DNA of 64,000 nucleotides from contig CM119268.1 of NCBI GenBank assembly GCA_051294375.1, positions 14,808,636 to 14,872,635 on the forward strand, read 5' to 3'. Positions 36,371 to 47,545 of the stretch are shown here, one piece after another; position 1 is the first letter of the stretch; the number at the start of each line of letters is the position of its first letter. The position numbers and the translations under genes are program-made. The notes under the pieces are model-generated. The model was given only the letters and a program-made list of their open reading frames with translations, ran no database searches and was not told the origin of the DNA. The DNA is from Paraspadella gotoi. Lineage: Eukaryota > Chaetognatha.

Positions 36371-37616
36371 TATCTAGGTTGTGACCTCATTGTGACGTGA
36401 CCGGTTCAAAGGTGTCAGTTGCACCAGACGGTTACTGAGGGTCGTCACTCGTCAGCCCCTATGCTAGTTGTTGAAATAATCCGCGCCAGGCATTCTCGTC
36501 TATGCCAAAGCATGTCGTTTATAAAACGTATGTTGGCAAAAAAAATGAGCGTAGCTTCTCGTGGAATAAACACGATCGTTTTCTCGTGTCTGACAAAACA
36601 ATTTTTATTCTTGGTCGTTTCACTCATTTGTTGTTCAAGCAATAACGACCAGCTCGGGCGAGAACAACCAATTCCTTTAAACAGTCAAATCAATTATCAG
36701 ATGAGACGAGTAAAAGAGGTCACTGCCCTGCATCGCAACATCGCCAGGGGTTTCTTTTCCGCTGTACGCGGGCCCAACGCTTTATCAGTTTAGATCAAAA
36801 GCGGTTTCCGTCCGATTAAGCTAATTCAATCTGATACACAGTTTTCCGATTCCATCCGACGTTAGCCTTTCGATTTTGCGACGTCGGGACGTCGTGACGC
36901 GTTTCGGTTGACGCGACGCAACACGACAGGACAGGACGCGGTGACACGGCGTGACGGACGCTTCTCCCGCGACGTTGAACGTTGAACGAGAACAAAAGAG
37001 ATAAGAAAGAATTCGAGGGAAAAAAACGAGGGGAAAAAATGGTGAAGCGTAACGGAGGCGCGTTTCCTGCTCCACCTCTCAACCCCTCGGTCCCCTTACC
37101 CCCCCCCCTTCCTTGCCCCTCCGGTGGATGACTAATTATGACAGAAACGGTTTTCAACTCTTATGCCACATAAATCAGCGATCAACTCTCTCTCGCTATT
37201 CCCCGCGCGAGGACGGAGGCAATGGTCCATTCGTCGACGGGAATGTACGCGGGAAGGATCTTTCTTTCTCTACTTTTGTTTTTCTCTATTTAACTTTTAT
37301 TATCTTTCTGTCTCGCTCTTCTTTCTTTTTTTTTCTTAAATTATTTTCTCATCTCTTTTTATATTCCCCGCTTGCGCACTAATCCTCTCTTTCTTTTTTG
37401 TTGCTCCCCTCGTTTTTCTTTTTTATTCTTCATTTTTTTTACTTTTTCTATCTTTATTTCTCTCTTTCTTACCAACTTTCTATCCTTTTTTTCTCTCCGT
37501 CTCTCCGATTTCCCTGTCAAACGCGAAAGGCGTTTGTGATAAACACATTTTTTCCGCAGATTGCCCATGAAGACTAATTGGATTCTCATTCAGAAAGAGA
37601 GAGATATAAAGGAAAA

Positions 37617-37618
<2 letters not shown>
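36371..37618. other. Complex sequence with a CpG-dense block
   Basis: Position 36870-36990 is CpG-dense and full of GACGYG and GACGTCG motifs with a GACGTTGAACGTTGAACG doublet. This could be a promoter or a decayed short repeat. Frames at 36419-36793 (plus) and 36816-37157 (minus) have no recognised domain. T/C-rich sequence follows to the GA tract. Confidence 0.3.
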
Positions 37619-37652
<34 letters not shown>

Positions 37653-37677
37653 NNNNNNNNNNNNNNNNNNNNNNNNN
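37619..37677. other. (GA)n tract running into a 25-N gap
   Basis: GA repeat 37619-37652, then 25 N (37653-37677), then more GA. The gap was left inside a microsatellite. Confidence 0.95.
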
Positions 37678-37686
37678 AAGAGAGAG

Positions 37687-39126
37687 ATTAATTGTCAATT
37701 TAAAAATGTCAGTCAGGAATAAAAGTCTTAACGTAAAGCGGTAGTTCGCCTGGAAATGAAAAAAAAAAACGTAGTAGTTTTATACAAAAGTAATCTGACA
37801 AACTTGAAATAGTTCGACAACTTCATACGAATTGGCCGACTTCGAAAATGGCGCGCCAACTTCGAGACAGAAGAGAAATCACTCGCTTTCAAGTTACTCG
37901 ATGCCGCTTTCGTCTCGACGGCTGAATCACCATCAACGCTTGTTAGGAAATCTGGTCAATCAGGGCGAGGGAGAGAGCTCGGTAATTCGGAATATAGAGA
38001 GAATATCGTGCACTGAAGGGACTAACTATTATTAAGATAGGGAGACCAGCCTTACGAGGAAAAATGAAAACAAAAGCAAAAAATGGAATCCAATTTATAG
38101 GATTTGGTTCGGGGGTGAAACCGAATTAATTTTGTTGATTTTGTCGAATTTTGATTTAAATTAATAGTTGATTTATTTTCAGCGACGAAAAGGGCGTTAA
38201 ATTTTTCACCGATAAAAACAATGGGGAGACGCATTTATTAAAGGTTTAACTTTTTTAGATGGCGTACATATGTATTATTATTATTATTACACATAGCTTG
38301 CGGTAAAAGAATAAATATTTAAAAAACATTATACCACTTCATTCAATAAGAAAAACTCACTCTACCAAAGTCCAAAACCAGGTGGGCGAGATACACTATC
38401 TATTGAATGGATGGATGCATAATTTTATTTTGGCGGTACAATAATTGTAAAAGGTCGAAATGCTCTGGCCGAACATAAAGTTCGACAGTCAAGACGACGA
38501 CGACGAACGACAGACGACGACGAACGACGACGAACGGACGACGACGACGAGACGACGACGACGACGACCGAAACCAACGGGACGGAAATTGACCTCCAGA
38601 GGTTTTTATTCTGAGTCAACAAAAATTTGTTTGTGTTCATGATGGAAGTTTTGGGACAACGGACTGAGATAGAGCTGAAGAGTGGTGGGCTGAGTGAGAG
38701 ACCGATTGATCGATTGAGTAATCGGGAGAGAGAAGATAAAGAGAGAGATATAGATAATGAGACCATGTGTTTAAATTGTGACAGTTTTGTATAATTTACT
38801 TTGTATAACTTTGTATAACTTCAGCGAATCAGCGTTGTTTTAAATTTGTTTTTCGTTAATTTGGCACGCAAATTTCTTTACCATTCAGTTTAATTATGAA
38901 CAAAAATCAGAAAAATGTAAATTCAAAATTGTGTAACAGAAAAACTAATATGTAAAACGAATTAATTTGGTGGGAAAACTATAAAAATAAAACGGGGAGT
39001 TGAGAAAATTTCTTCGCGATCACGAAAAACAAAAAAGGAAGAGAATTTCAATGGAATTGCAAATCGACCGACCTTAGTTTGAAAGGACTTCTGACGGAGT
39101 TTAGCTCTTCTCTCTCTCTCTCTCTC

Positions 39127-39173
<47 letters not shown>

Positions 39174-39435
39174 CTCGGAAAGACTTCTGACGGAGTTTAG
39201 CTTTCTCTCTATCTCTCTATCTCTTCTCTCTCTCGGAAAGACTTCTGACGGAGTTTAGCTCTTCTTTCTCTCCTTCTCTCTCTCTCTCCCGGAAAGACTT
39301 CTGACGGAGTTTAGCTCTCTCTTTTTTTTTCTCTCTCTCGCTCTCTCTCTCTCTCTCTCGGAAAGACTTCTGACGGTGTTTTAGCTCTTCTCTCTTTCTC
39401 TCTCTCTCAGAAAGACTTTTGACGGAGTTAGCTCT
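37687..39435 (+). repeat. Palindrome 1, left arm
   Basis: Inverted copy of 39918-41722. Shared landmarks in mirror order are ATTAATTGTCAATTTAAAAA at the outer end, an AAAATGG start-codon region, a TTATTATTATTA run, a GAC/GTC triplet run, a clause of unique AT-rich DNA and the GGAAAGACTTCTGACGGAG repeats at the inner end. Arms differ mainly by small indels. Confidence 0.9.
39080..39435 (+). repeat. Composite minisatellite, forward: GGAAAGACTTCTGACGGAG plus CT run
   Basis: Six units starting near 39084, 39177, 39234, 39291, 39359 and 39412. Each has a conserved 26-bp block ending in TTTAGCT, followed by a variable CT run. Unit length is 50-90 bp. The conserved block is nearly invariant while the CT run varies. 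Confidence 0.9.
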
Positions 39436-39860
39436 TAGAGAGAGAGAGATGAAATGGAAAGTGAGAGAGTAAGAGCAGAGAGAGAGAAATAGATGTGTGA
39501 GAAAGAGAGAGACAGAGAGAGAAAGAGAGAAAGAGAGAGAGAGAGAGAGAGAATGGCGTTAAATCAAGTGAAAAAGCTTTTCAAGTTTAAATCACAGTCG
39601 TTACTTTGTTGTTGTTGTTGTTGATCTCTTTTGTAACTGACGTCTGTCGAATGTCTCACACAGATATCGGAAAAAAAAGAATCTTGAGGAAATGATAATC
39701 AAGAAGATGAAAATGTGCACGCCCTGCACACCTTTGGCAGTGGGCACGTGTCATGGTGTTGATTTTTAAATTCCGTTCATTTGTAGAAACGTTCAACTCA
39801 TGGTCAATAAAGAAAACCTTTTTATAAATATGCATGAGATGGAAAGCGCGCGTGGGAGGA

Positions 39861-39891
<31 letters not shown>

Positions 39892-39917
39892 AGACGAAGC
39901 GAGAAAGAGAGAGAGAG
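39436..39917. other. Palindrome 1 loop
   Basis: Unique centre between the arms. It holds GA tracts at both edges, (GTT)n at 39606-39623, and GC-richer sequence near 39715-39755 containing GGCACGTGTC. Confidence 0.7.
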
Positions 39918-40281
39918 AGCTAAACTCCGTCAAGAGTCTTCGAGAGAGAGAGAGAGAGAGATAGACAGAGGAGAGAGAGAAGAGCTAACTCCGTCAAAAG
40001 TCTTTCTGGAGAGAGAGAAAGAGAGAGAGCTAAAACACCGTCAGAAGTCTTTCCGAGAGAGAGAGAGAAGAGAGCGGAGAGAGAAAAAAAAAGAGAGAGC
40101 TAAACTCCGTCAGAAGTCTTTCCAGGGAGAGAGAGAGAGAGAGAGAGAGAGAAAGAAGAGAGCTAAACTCCGTCAGAAGTCTTTCCGAGAGAGAGAGAAG
40201 AGAGAGATAGAGAGATAGAGAGAAAGCTAACTCCGTCAAGAAGCTCTTTCCAGGAGAAAGAGAGAGAGAAGGAGAGAAGAC

Positions 40282-40319
<38 letters not shown>

Positions 40320-40345
40320 AAACTCCGTCAGAAGTCTTTCCAACT
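39918..40345 (-). repeat. Composite minisatellite, inverted set
   Basis: Seven copies of AGCTAAACTCCGTCAGAAG followed by TCTTTCC, spaced by GA runs. It is the reverse complement of the 39080-39435 array. Two copies carry an extra or missing A. Confidence 0.9.
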
Positions 40346-40850
40346 AAGGTCGTCGATTTGCAATTCCATTGAAATTCTCTTCCTTTTTTGTTTTTCGTTG
40401 ATCGCGAAGAAATTTTCTCAACTCCCCGTTTTATTTTTATAGTTTTCCCACCAAATTAATTCGTTTTACATATTAGTTTTTCTGTTACACAATTTTTAAT
40501 TTACATTTTTATGATTTTTGTTCATAATTAAACTGAATGGTAAAGAAATTTGCGTGCCAAATTAACGAAAAACAAATTTAAAACAACGCTGATTCGCTGA
40601 AGTTATACAAAGTTATACAAAGTAAAATTATACAAAACTGTCACAATTTAAACACATGGATCTCATTATCTATATCTCTCTCTTTATCTCTCTCTCCCGA
40701 TTACTCAATCGATCAATCGGTCTCTCACTCAGCCCACCACTCTTCAGCTCTATCTCAGTCCGTTGTCCCCAAACTTCCATCATGAACACAAACAAATTTT
40801 TTGTTGACTCAGATAAAAACCTCTGGAGGTCAATTTCCGTCCCGTTGGTT

Positions 40851-40853
<3 letters not shown>

Positions 40854-40915
<62 letters not shown>

Positions 40916-40917
40916 TT
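40854..40917. repeat. (TCG)n triplet repeat
   Basis: About 20 pure TCG units, followed by TTGACTGTCGAAC. It reads as poly-Asp on the minus strand in one frame. Confidence 0.95.
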
Positions 40918-41336
40918 GACTGTCGAACTTTATGTTCGGCCAGAGCATTTCGACCTTTTACAATTATTGTACCGCCAAAATAAAATTATGCATCCATCCA
41001 TTCAATAGATAGTGTATCTCGCACCTGGTTTTGGACTTTGGTAGAGTGAGTTTTTCTTATGAATGAAGTGGTATAATGTTTTTTATAATTTTTATTCTTT
41101 TACCGCAAGCTATGTGTAATAATAATAATAATACATAGTACGCCATCTAAAAAGTTAAACCTTTAATAAATGCGTCTCCCCATTGTTTTTATTCGGTGAA
41201 AAATTTAACGCCCTTTCGTCGCTGAAAATTAAATCAACTATTAATTTAAATTCAAAATTCGACTAAAATCAACAAAATTAATCGGGTTTCACGCCCGACC
41301 AAATCTATAAATTGGATTCCATTTTTGCTTTTGTTT

Positions 41337-41561
41337 TCATTTTTCCCTCAGTAAGGCTGGTCTCCCTATCTTAATAATAGTTAGTCCCTTCAGTGCACGA
41401 TAATTCCTCTCTAATTTTCCCGAATACCGAGCTTCTCTCCCTCGCCTGATTGACCAGATTCTCCTAACAGGCGTTGGATGGTGATTCAGCGTCGAGACGA
41501 AAGCGGCATCGAGTAACTGAAGCGAGTGATTCTCTTCTGTCCTCGAAGTTGGCGCCGCCAT
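41337..41561 (-). CDS. Candidate small CDS or start exon in palindrome 1 right arm
   Basis: The frame opens at ATG 41561 in a strong context (GAAAATGGCGGCG, also a YY1-like motif) and runs 74 codons. The conceptual N-terminus MAAPTSRTEENHSLQLLDA is typical of eukaryotic proteins. The rest is basic and contains Trp, Tyr and Arg clusters, with no domain I recognise. In the left arm the same place (ATG near 37847) reads ATGGCGCGCC and the frame diverges by indels, so at least one arm carries errors. It could be the first coding exon of a spliced gene or a chance frame. Confidence 0.25.
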   Translation of the reverse strand: MAAPTSRTEENHSLQLLDAAFVSTLNHHPTPVRRIWSIRRGREARYSGKLERNYRALKGLTIIKIGRPALLREK

Positions 41562-41722
41562 TTTCGAGTCGCCAATCGTATGAAGTTGGTTCGGAATATT
41601 TCAAGTTTGTCGAGATTTACTTCTTTGTATAAAACTACTACGTTTTTTTTTTTTTCATTTTCCAGGCGAACTACCGCTTTACGTAAGACTTTATTCCGAC
41701 TGACATTTTTAATTGACAATTT

Positions 41723-42044
41723 AATAATAATAATAATCATGAGATTAACTCTGATCGCATCAGCGGCTTTGGAAGACCGGAACACGAAACCTGAACCTGA
41801 AAAGTTTCGTTGAAGCTATTTCCACATCTAGACGGGAGTTACTTATTATCTTTTTTTATAACTTTTTGTTTGACGAGATCTTCTTTCTTCGTATATAATA
41901 ATATAATATAATATAATACGTATATAATATAATATATAAATGTTCAACGCGGGCATTTTTTATGTAAATTTTTTTATTCCCATTTTCATCGTTAGGTAAT
42001 TATCATTCTACACATATACNNNNNNNNNNNNNNNNNNNNNNNNN
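41723..42044. other. Unique sequence with a TATAA repeat, then a 25-N gap
   Basis: Between the palindromes. It contains a TATAA/TAATA short repeat at 41893-41940 and ends in a 25-N gap (42020-42044). Confidence 0.8.
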
Positions 42045-42221
42045 AAAAAGAGAGAGATTTAACGGCTCCAGAAATGCTTTTAATCAACAATTTTTTATTT
42101 AATTATAATTCTGTTAAAATTTTAGCTTTGATCGATCAAAACCAATTGGGGTTTTCCCATTTTCCACTTCTTGGCTAAATATCAATTTACCGTTCCGATA
42201 CTTGATTTTACTTCAAAAAGC

Positions 42222-42395
42222 TCAGACCCTTTGGGCGCCTGACGGTTCACAAGTCCGGTCTTGTTGAAAAGAGGGAAGAAACGAGGGAAACATCGGACGA
42301 AGGTCCGTAAGGGATTCCTGAAAGGTAATTGTTAATTTGCTGAGTTGCGAATAGAGCTGGTCATCAAGTTCGGAGTATTCAATTTTTAACGCCAT
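42222..42395 (-). CDS. Candidate small CDS or first exon with consensus start context
   Basis: ATG at 42395 sits in GCCACCATGG, the full Kozak consensus. The frame runs 57 codons and begins MALKIEYSELDDQLYSQL. The product is mixed in composition, unlike the repeat-derived frames around it, with a hydrophilic helical-looking start and a Phe/Pro-rich middle. I recognise no family. In the two other copies of this segment the frame is broken near the start (ATGGGTTAA at 45804, and no ATG at about 47205). Either those copies carry sequencing errors or this is a decaying gene. It could be an internal chance frame, but the start context argues for a real one. Confidence 0.35.
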   Translation of the reverse strand: MALKIEYSELDDQLYSQLSKLTITFQESLTDLRPMFPSFLPSFQQDRTCEPSGAQRV

Positions 42396-42399
42396 GGTG

Positions 42400-42750
42400 G
42401 CAGTTTCTACTTTTCTCGGAGACACGTTGCGTGCGCGGGGATACCCCGGATATCTCCGTTCGTGACAATGACCAAGCTTCGAGGGACGACGGGAAAATCC
42501 TTGGTGTGAGCATTGAACAATCTCAAGAGACTCTAAATAGCCAGACTTAATTCAGATATATTTTGATTTCTAAATAGAATGTAGTTTCTAACTTTTGAAA
42601 CATTCCGATAGTTCAAAGCTTCACCTATCTTACTTCTTCCAACTCCATCTACAATTCCTCTTTTACCGAGAAACCCACTGGCTCCACCTTCTTTCTCTTC
42701 AGCACTCTCCTCCCCTACCGCCCAGCGCCCCCCGCTCCCCCCTCCTACTT
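42400..42750. promoter_or_regulatory. Possible promoter segment upstream of the 42395 start
   Basis: The sequence just upstream on the minus strand contains a near-palindrome GGATATCCGGGGATATC (clearest in arm 2, 45749-45762) and a GCGCACGCAA block conserved in all three copies. There is no TATA box. Promoter function is inferred from the adjacent Kozak ATG only. Confidence 0.2.
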
Positions 42751-43710
42751 CATGATTGGAGAATCAAATCTCTCTGAACGCGGGAAATCGTTTACAGAAT
42801 TCAAAGAAGCGAAGAAAAGAATTTTACTTCCCGGACCACGAAGACGAGAACGAACAACGTGACGACGGAACGACGACGATGGGACGGACGACCGGAGCTG
42901 ACATCGCGACAAATACGGAACGAAAGTCAACAAGGACAAGAACAATGAGTTGCATTTACACAAAACGACGACGACGACGACAACCTTCATAAGTGACCAA
43001 AATCTTTGTCGGCGACGTCAAAGCGACGACAAAAATAGTCAACAACAACAACAACAACAACAACTCGGTCGACAACGGAGACTCGGGACGCCTTCGAGTT
43101 TCCGGGTGGAGGGATGTCAAGGGACGGGCGTGCCGATTCCTTATGCTGCAGATTCCTCCGCAGCAGACAGATTTTTTCCCCTCAAAATGGGACTGATGGT
43201 AATCGCTGTCTCTTACTTTTTTTTTCTCTCCTCTCTGTCTTTTCATCTCTCCTCTCTTCTCTATCATCCGTCCCCTGACGAGCTCACTATCTCACGCTCC
43301 CTACCCCTCGCAAATAAAAAGTTCAGTATAATATATCGCGGTGAAAATGAACAAAATTTTGACGAGGCTATGGCAATTCGCTATCATAAAATTAAACTTT
43401 AATCAGAAACTAAACAACTAACAGTTTTCTTGAGTAAGATTGAATGCGGGTGACTGGAAATAATTATTCGGCAAAAACAGAGTAAATTATCTCATTTGTT
43501 TTTTTTTAGAATATAGGCGTATTTTTTCTCGGTTTTGTTGGCAAGTCCCAAGAGGTTATTGGAGCACAAGAATTTAGTCCCCCCGTCGACGTCATTTTGG
43601 TGAAGTGGCCAACTTTACTGGAAGCGAAGTCACCATGGGAATAATGCGGACGAAAAAAATAAAAGAAAGACAAGAGTAGAAAAAGTATGCGGTGCAGGAA
43701 AGACATTCTC

Positions 43711-43845
43711 ATTCTCTCTCTCTCTCTCTCTCATCTCTCTCCCTTCTCCTCTCTCTCTCGTCTCCTCTCTCTCTCTCTCTCTCTCTCTCCTCTCTCTCTT
43801 CTCTCTCTCCTCTTCTTCTCTTATCTCTCTCAGTCTTCTCTCTCT
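43711..43845. repeat. Interrupted (CT)n tract
   Basis: CT repeats with ATCTC, CGTCTC and CTTCTC breaks. Its mirror position in arm 2 is the 115-N gap. Confidence 0.9.
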
Positions 43846-43989
43846 CTGTGGTGTCCAGCTTTTTCATTCCCAGCTCTTATTTCTTTTGTCTGTGTCGGGA
43901 TATCAAAACACACATTAATCCTCTAACTTTCCTTAAAATCGCGACAATTTTCAACGTCGTCGTTATCGTCGTCCGTCGTCGCTCGTCGT

Positions 43990-44240
43990 CGTCGCCTAAA
44001 GTTTTAAGCCCATCTTTCGGTGAAAAAAACCAATTATTGTCCCCAAAACATTTTTTTTCTTCCGCCGAAGTCGCAACACTTTTGTTATTTAACCTCGCCC
44101 CGAATTCCATTGAAAAAAAAACGGGCGCGGGGCCCGTAATGAAAAAAAATTCGCCGGGGGGGGGAAAAAAAAAAAGGAAAGGAAATCCCACGCAAACATT
44201 TCGTTTTTTTTTCTGCCCAAGACAGTTTTTGTTTTTCCTC
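43990..44240. other. Palindrome 2 centre
   Basis: Non-matching loop. It includes GC-rich homopolymer-laden sequence (CGGGCGCGGGGCCCG, then a run of nine G and eleven A near 44157-44175), which looks like low-quality consensus. Confidence 0.6.
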
Positions 44241-44362
44241 GTAACAGTAACGACGACGTGAAAATTGTCGCGATTTTGAAAGGAAAGTTAAGAGGATTAA
44301 GTGTGTTTTGATATCCCGACACAGCACAAAGAAATAAGAGCTGGGAATGAAAAAGCTGGACC

Positions 44363-44394
<32 letters not shown>

Positions 44395-45928
44395 NNNNNN
44401 NNNNNNNNNNNNNNNNNNNNNNNNNNNNNNNNNNNNNNNNNNNNNNNNNNNNNNNNNNNNNNNNNNNNNNNNNNNNNNNNNNNNNNNNNNNNNNNNNNNN
44501 NNNNNNNNNTCTTTCCTGCACCGCATTACTTTTTCTATCTCTTGTCTTTCTTTTATTTTTTTTCTTCCCATTATTCCCATGGTGACTTCGCTCCAGTAAA
44601 GTTGGCCACTTCACAAATGACGTCGACGGGGACTAATTCTTTGCTCCAATAACCTCTTTGACTTTGCCAACAAACCGAGAAAAATACCTGATATTCTAAA
44701 AAAAACAAATGAGATAAATTTACTCTGTTATTTGCCTAAGTAATTATTTCCAGTCGACCGCATTCAATCTTACTCAGAAAACTGTTAGTGTTAGTTTCTG
44801 ATAAAGTTTAATTTTATGATAGCGAATCCATAGCATCGTCAAAATTTTGTTCATTTCACCGCGAATATATTATACTGAACTTTTTATTTGCGAGGTAGGG
44901 AGGTGAGATAGTGACTCGTCAGGGACGGATGGATAGAGAAAGAGAGAGAGAGAATGAAAAGACAGAGAGAGAGAGAAAAAAAAAGTAAGAGACAGCGATT
45001 ACCATCAGTCCCATTTTGAGGAAAAAAGATCTGTTGCGGCGGAGGAATCTGCAGCATAAGGAATGCGGCACGCGTCCCTGACATCCCTCACCGGAAACTC
45101 GAAGCGTCCCGAGTCTCCGTTGTCGACGAGTTGTTGTTGTTGTTGTTGTTGTTGTTGTTGACTATTTTTGTCGTCGGCTTTGACGTCGCCGACGAGATTT
45201 TGGTCCTTATGAAGGTCGTCGTCGTCGTCGTCGTTTTTGTAAATGCAACTCATTGTTCTTGTCCTTGTTGACATTTTCGTCGTATTTGTCGCGATGTCAG
45301 CTCCGGTCGTCCGTCCCATCGTCGTCGTTCCGTCGTCACGTTGTTCGTTCTCGTCTTCGTGGTCCGGGAAGTAAAATTCTTTTCTTCGCTTCTTTGAATT
45401 CTGTAAACGATTTCCCGCGTTCAGAGAGATTTGATTCTCCAATCATGAAGTAGGAGGGGGGAGCGGGGGGCGCTGGGCGGTAGGGGAGGAGAGTGCTGAA
45501 GAGAAAGAAGGTGGAGCCAGTGGGTTTCTCGGTAAAAGAGGAATTGTAGATGGAGTTGGAAGAAGTAAGATAGGTGAAGCTTTGAACTATCGGAATGTTT
45601 CAAAAGTTAGAAACTACGATTCTATTTAGAAATCAAATATATCTGAATTAAGTCTGGCTATTTAGAGTGCTCTTGAGATTGTTCAATGCTCACACCAAGG
45701 ATTTCTCCGTCGATCCCTCGAAGCTTGTCAGTTGTCACGAACGGAGGATATCCGGGGATATCCCGCGCACGCCAAGTGTCCTCCGAGAAAGTAGAAACTG
45801 CACCATGGGTTAAAAATTAACCGAAACTTGATGACCAGCCTAATTCGCAACTCACAAATTAACAATTACCTTTCAGGGAATCCCTTACGGACCTTCGTCC
45901 GATGTTTCCCTCGTTTCTCCTCTTTTCA
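44241..45928 (-). repeat. Palindrome 2, arm 2 (contains 115-N gap)
   Basis: Reverse complement of about 42260-43989, with 115 N (44395-44509) replacing the CT tract. It ends at TTTCAACAAA, where arm 3 starts in direct orientation. Confidence 0.85.
45005..45442 (-). other. Open frame with Asp and Gln runs, copy-dependent
   Basis: 145 codons open on the minus strand, from a TTG (no ATG) with an in-frame TGA just upstream. The frame runs through a charged Lys/Arg/Glu segment, an Asp run (GAC triplets), a Gln run (CAA triplets) and a mixed tail ending SSKWD. In arm 1 (plus strand from 42756) the same frame stops after the triplet run, and in arm 3 it is broken elsewhere. It could be an internal exon with triplet repeats, or repeat-driven openness. 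Confidence 0.2.
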
Positions 45929-45930
45929 AC

Positions 45931-47545
45931 AAATTCCTCCAGTAAAAGTTGGCCACTTCACCAAAATGAACGTCGGAGGAGGACTAAATCTTGTGCTCAA
46001 TAACCTCTTGGGACCTTGGCCAACACAAGACCGAGGAAAAATACCTGATATTCTAAAACAAAAAACAAATGAGATAAATCACTCGTTCGTTTTTTGCGCG
46101 ACGAAAGTAATTATTTCCAGTCAACCCGCATTCAATCTTACTCACCAGAAAACCTGTTCACGTTGTAGTTTCTGATTAAAGTTTAATTTTATGATAGCGA
46201 ATGCCATAGCATCGTCAAAATTTTGTTCATTTTCACCGCGATATATTATACTCGAACTTTTTATTTGCCGAGGGTAGGGAGCGTGGAGATAGTGAGCTCG
46301 TCAGGGGACGGATGATAGGAAAGAGGAGGAGAGAATGAAAAGACGAGAGAGAGAGAGAAAAAAAAAGTAAGAGACAGCGATTACCATCAGTCCCATTTTG
46401 AGGGAAAAAGACTGTTGCTGGCGGAAGGAAATCTGCAGCATAAGGAATCGGCACGCCGTCCCTGACATCCCTCACCGGAAATCTGAAGGCGTCCCGAGTC
46501 TCCGTTTGTTCGACGAGTTGTTGTTGTTGGTTGTTGTTGTTGACTATTGTTATGCGTCGGCTTTGACGTCGCCGACAAAGATTTTGGTCACTTATGAAGG
46601 TTCGTCGTCGTCGTCGTCGTTTTGTGTAAATGCAACTGCATTGTTCTTGTCCTTGTTGACATTTCGTCGTATTTGTCGTCGATGTCAGCTCCGGTCGTCG
46701 CCATCGTTTCGTCGTCTCGTTCACGTTGTTCGTCGTCTCGTCTTCGTGGTCCGGGAAGTAAATTCTTTTTCTTCGCTTCTTTCTGAATTCTCGTAAACGA
46801 TTTCCGCGTCAGAGAGATTTATATATCTCCCAATCATGAGAGGAGGGGGGGAGCGGGGGGGCGTCTGGGCGGTAGGGGAGGAGAGTTGTGAGAGAAAGAA
46901 GGTGGAGCCAGGTGAGGTTTCTCGGGTAAAAGAGGAATTTGTTAGATGGAGTTTGGAAAGAAGTAAGATAGGTGAACTTTGAACTATCGGAATGTTTCAA
47001 AAAGTTAGAAACTACGATTCTATTTTAGAAAATCAAAATATATCTGAATTAAGTCTGGCTATTTTTAGAGTCTCTTTGAGATTGTTCAATGCTCCACACC
47101 AAGGATTTTTCCGTCGTCCCTTCGAGCTTGTCAGTTGTCACGAACGGAGATATCCGGGTATCCCCGCGCACGCAAGTGTCCTCCGAGAAAGGGTAGAAAC
47201 TGCACCTGGGTTAAAAATAATACCGAAACTTGATGACCAGCTCTAATTCGCAACTCGCAAATTAACAATTACCTTTCCAGGAAAATCCACTTACGGACCT
47301 TCGTTCCGATGGTTTCCCTCGTTTCTCCCTCTTTTCAACAAACCGGACTTGTGCAACCGTCAGGCGCCCAAAGGGTCTGAGCTTTTTGAAGTAAAATCAA
47401 GTATCGGAAACCGGTAAATTTGATATATTAGCCAAGAGTGGAAAATGGAAAACCCCAATTGGTTTTGATCGATCAAAGTAAAATTTTAACAGAATTTATT
47501 AATAAATAAAAAAATTGTGATTAAAAGCATTTTCTGAGGCCGTAC
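45931..47545 (-). repeat. Third copy of the palindrome 2 segment (direct relative to arm 2)
   Basis: Starts CTCCAGTAAAAGTTGGCCAC like 44592 and runs to GATTAAAAGCATTTTCTGAGG, which is the mirror of arm 1's outer end (42050-42085). It has more single-base indels than arm 2. Confidence 0.85.

Larger units (their letters stand above)
39918..41722 (-). repeat. Palindrome 1, right arm
   Basis: Reverse complement of the left arm, starting with seven inverted copies of the 26-bp block (39918-40345). The right arm has a clean (TCG)n run of about 20 units (40854-40917), where the left arm (38495-38568) has the same run broken by single-base insertions. Confidence 0.9.
42046..43989 (+). repeat. Palindrome 2, arm 1
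   Basis: Inverted relative to 44241-45928 and to 45931-47545. Shared landmarks include the GGCGCCTGACGG block, the ATGGCG start, the CACTCTCCTCCCCTACCGCC block, a GAC run, a CAA run and the CCGCATACTTTTTCTA block. Confidence 0.9.
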
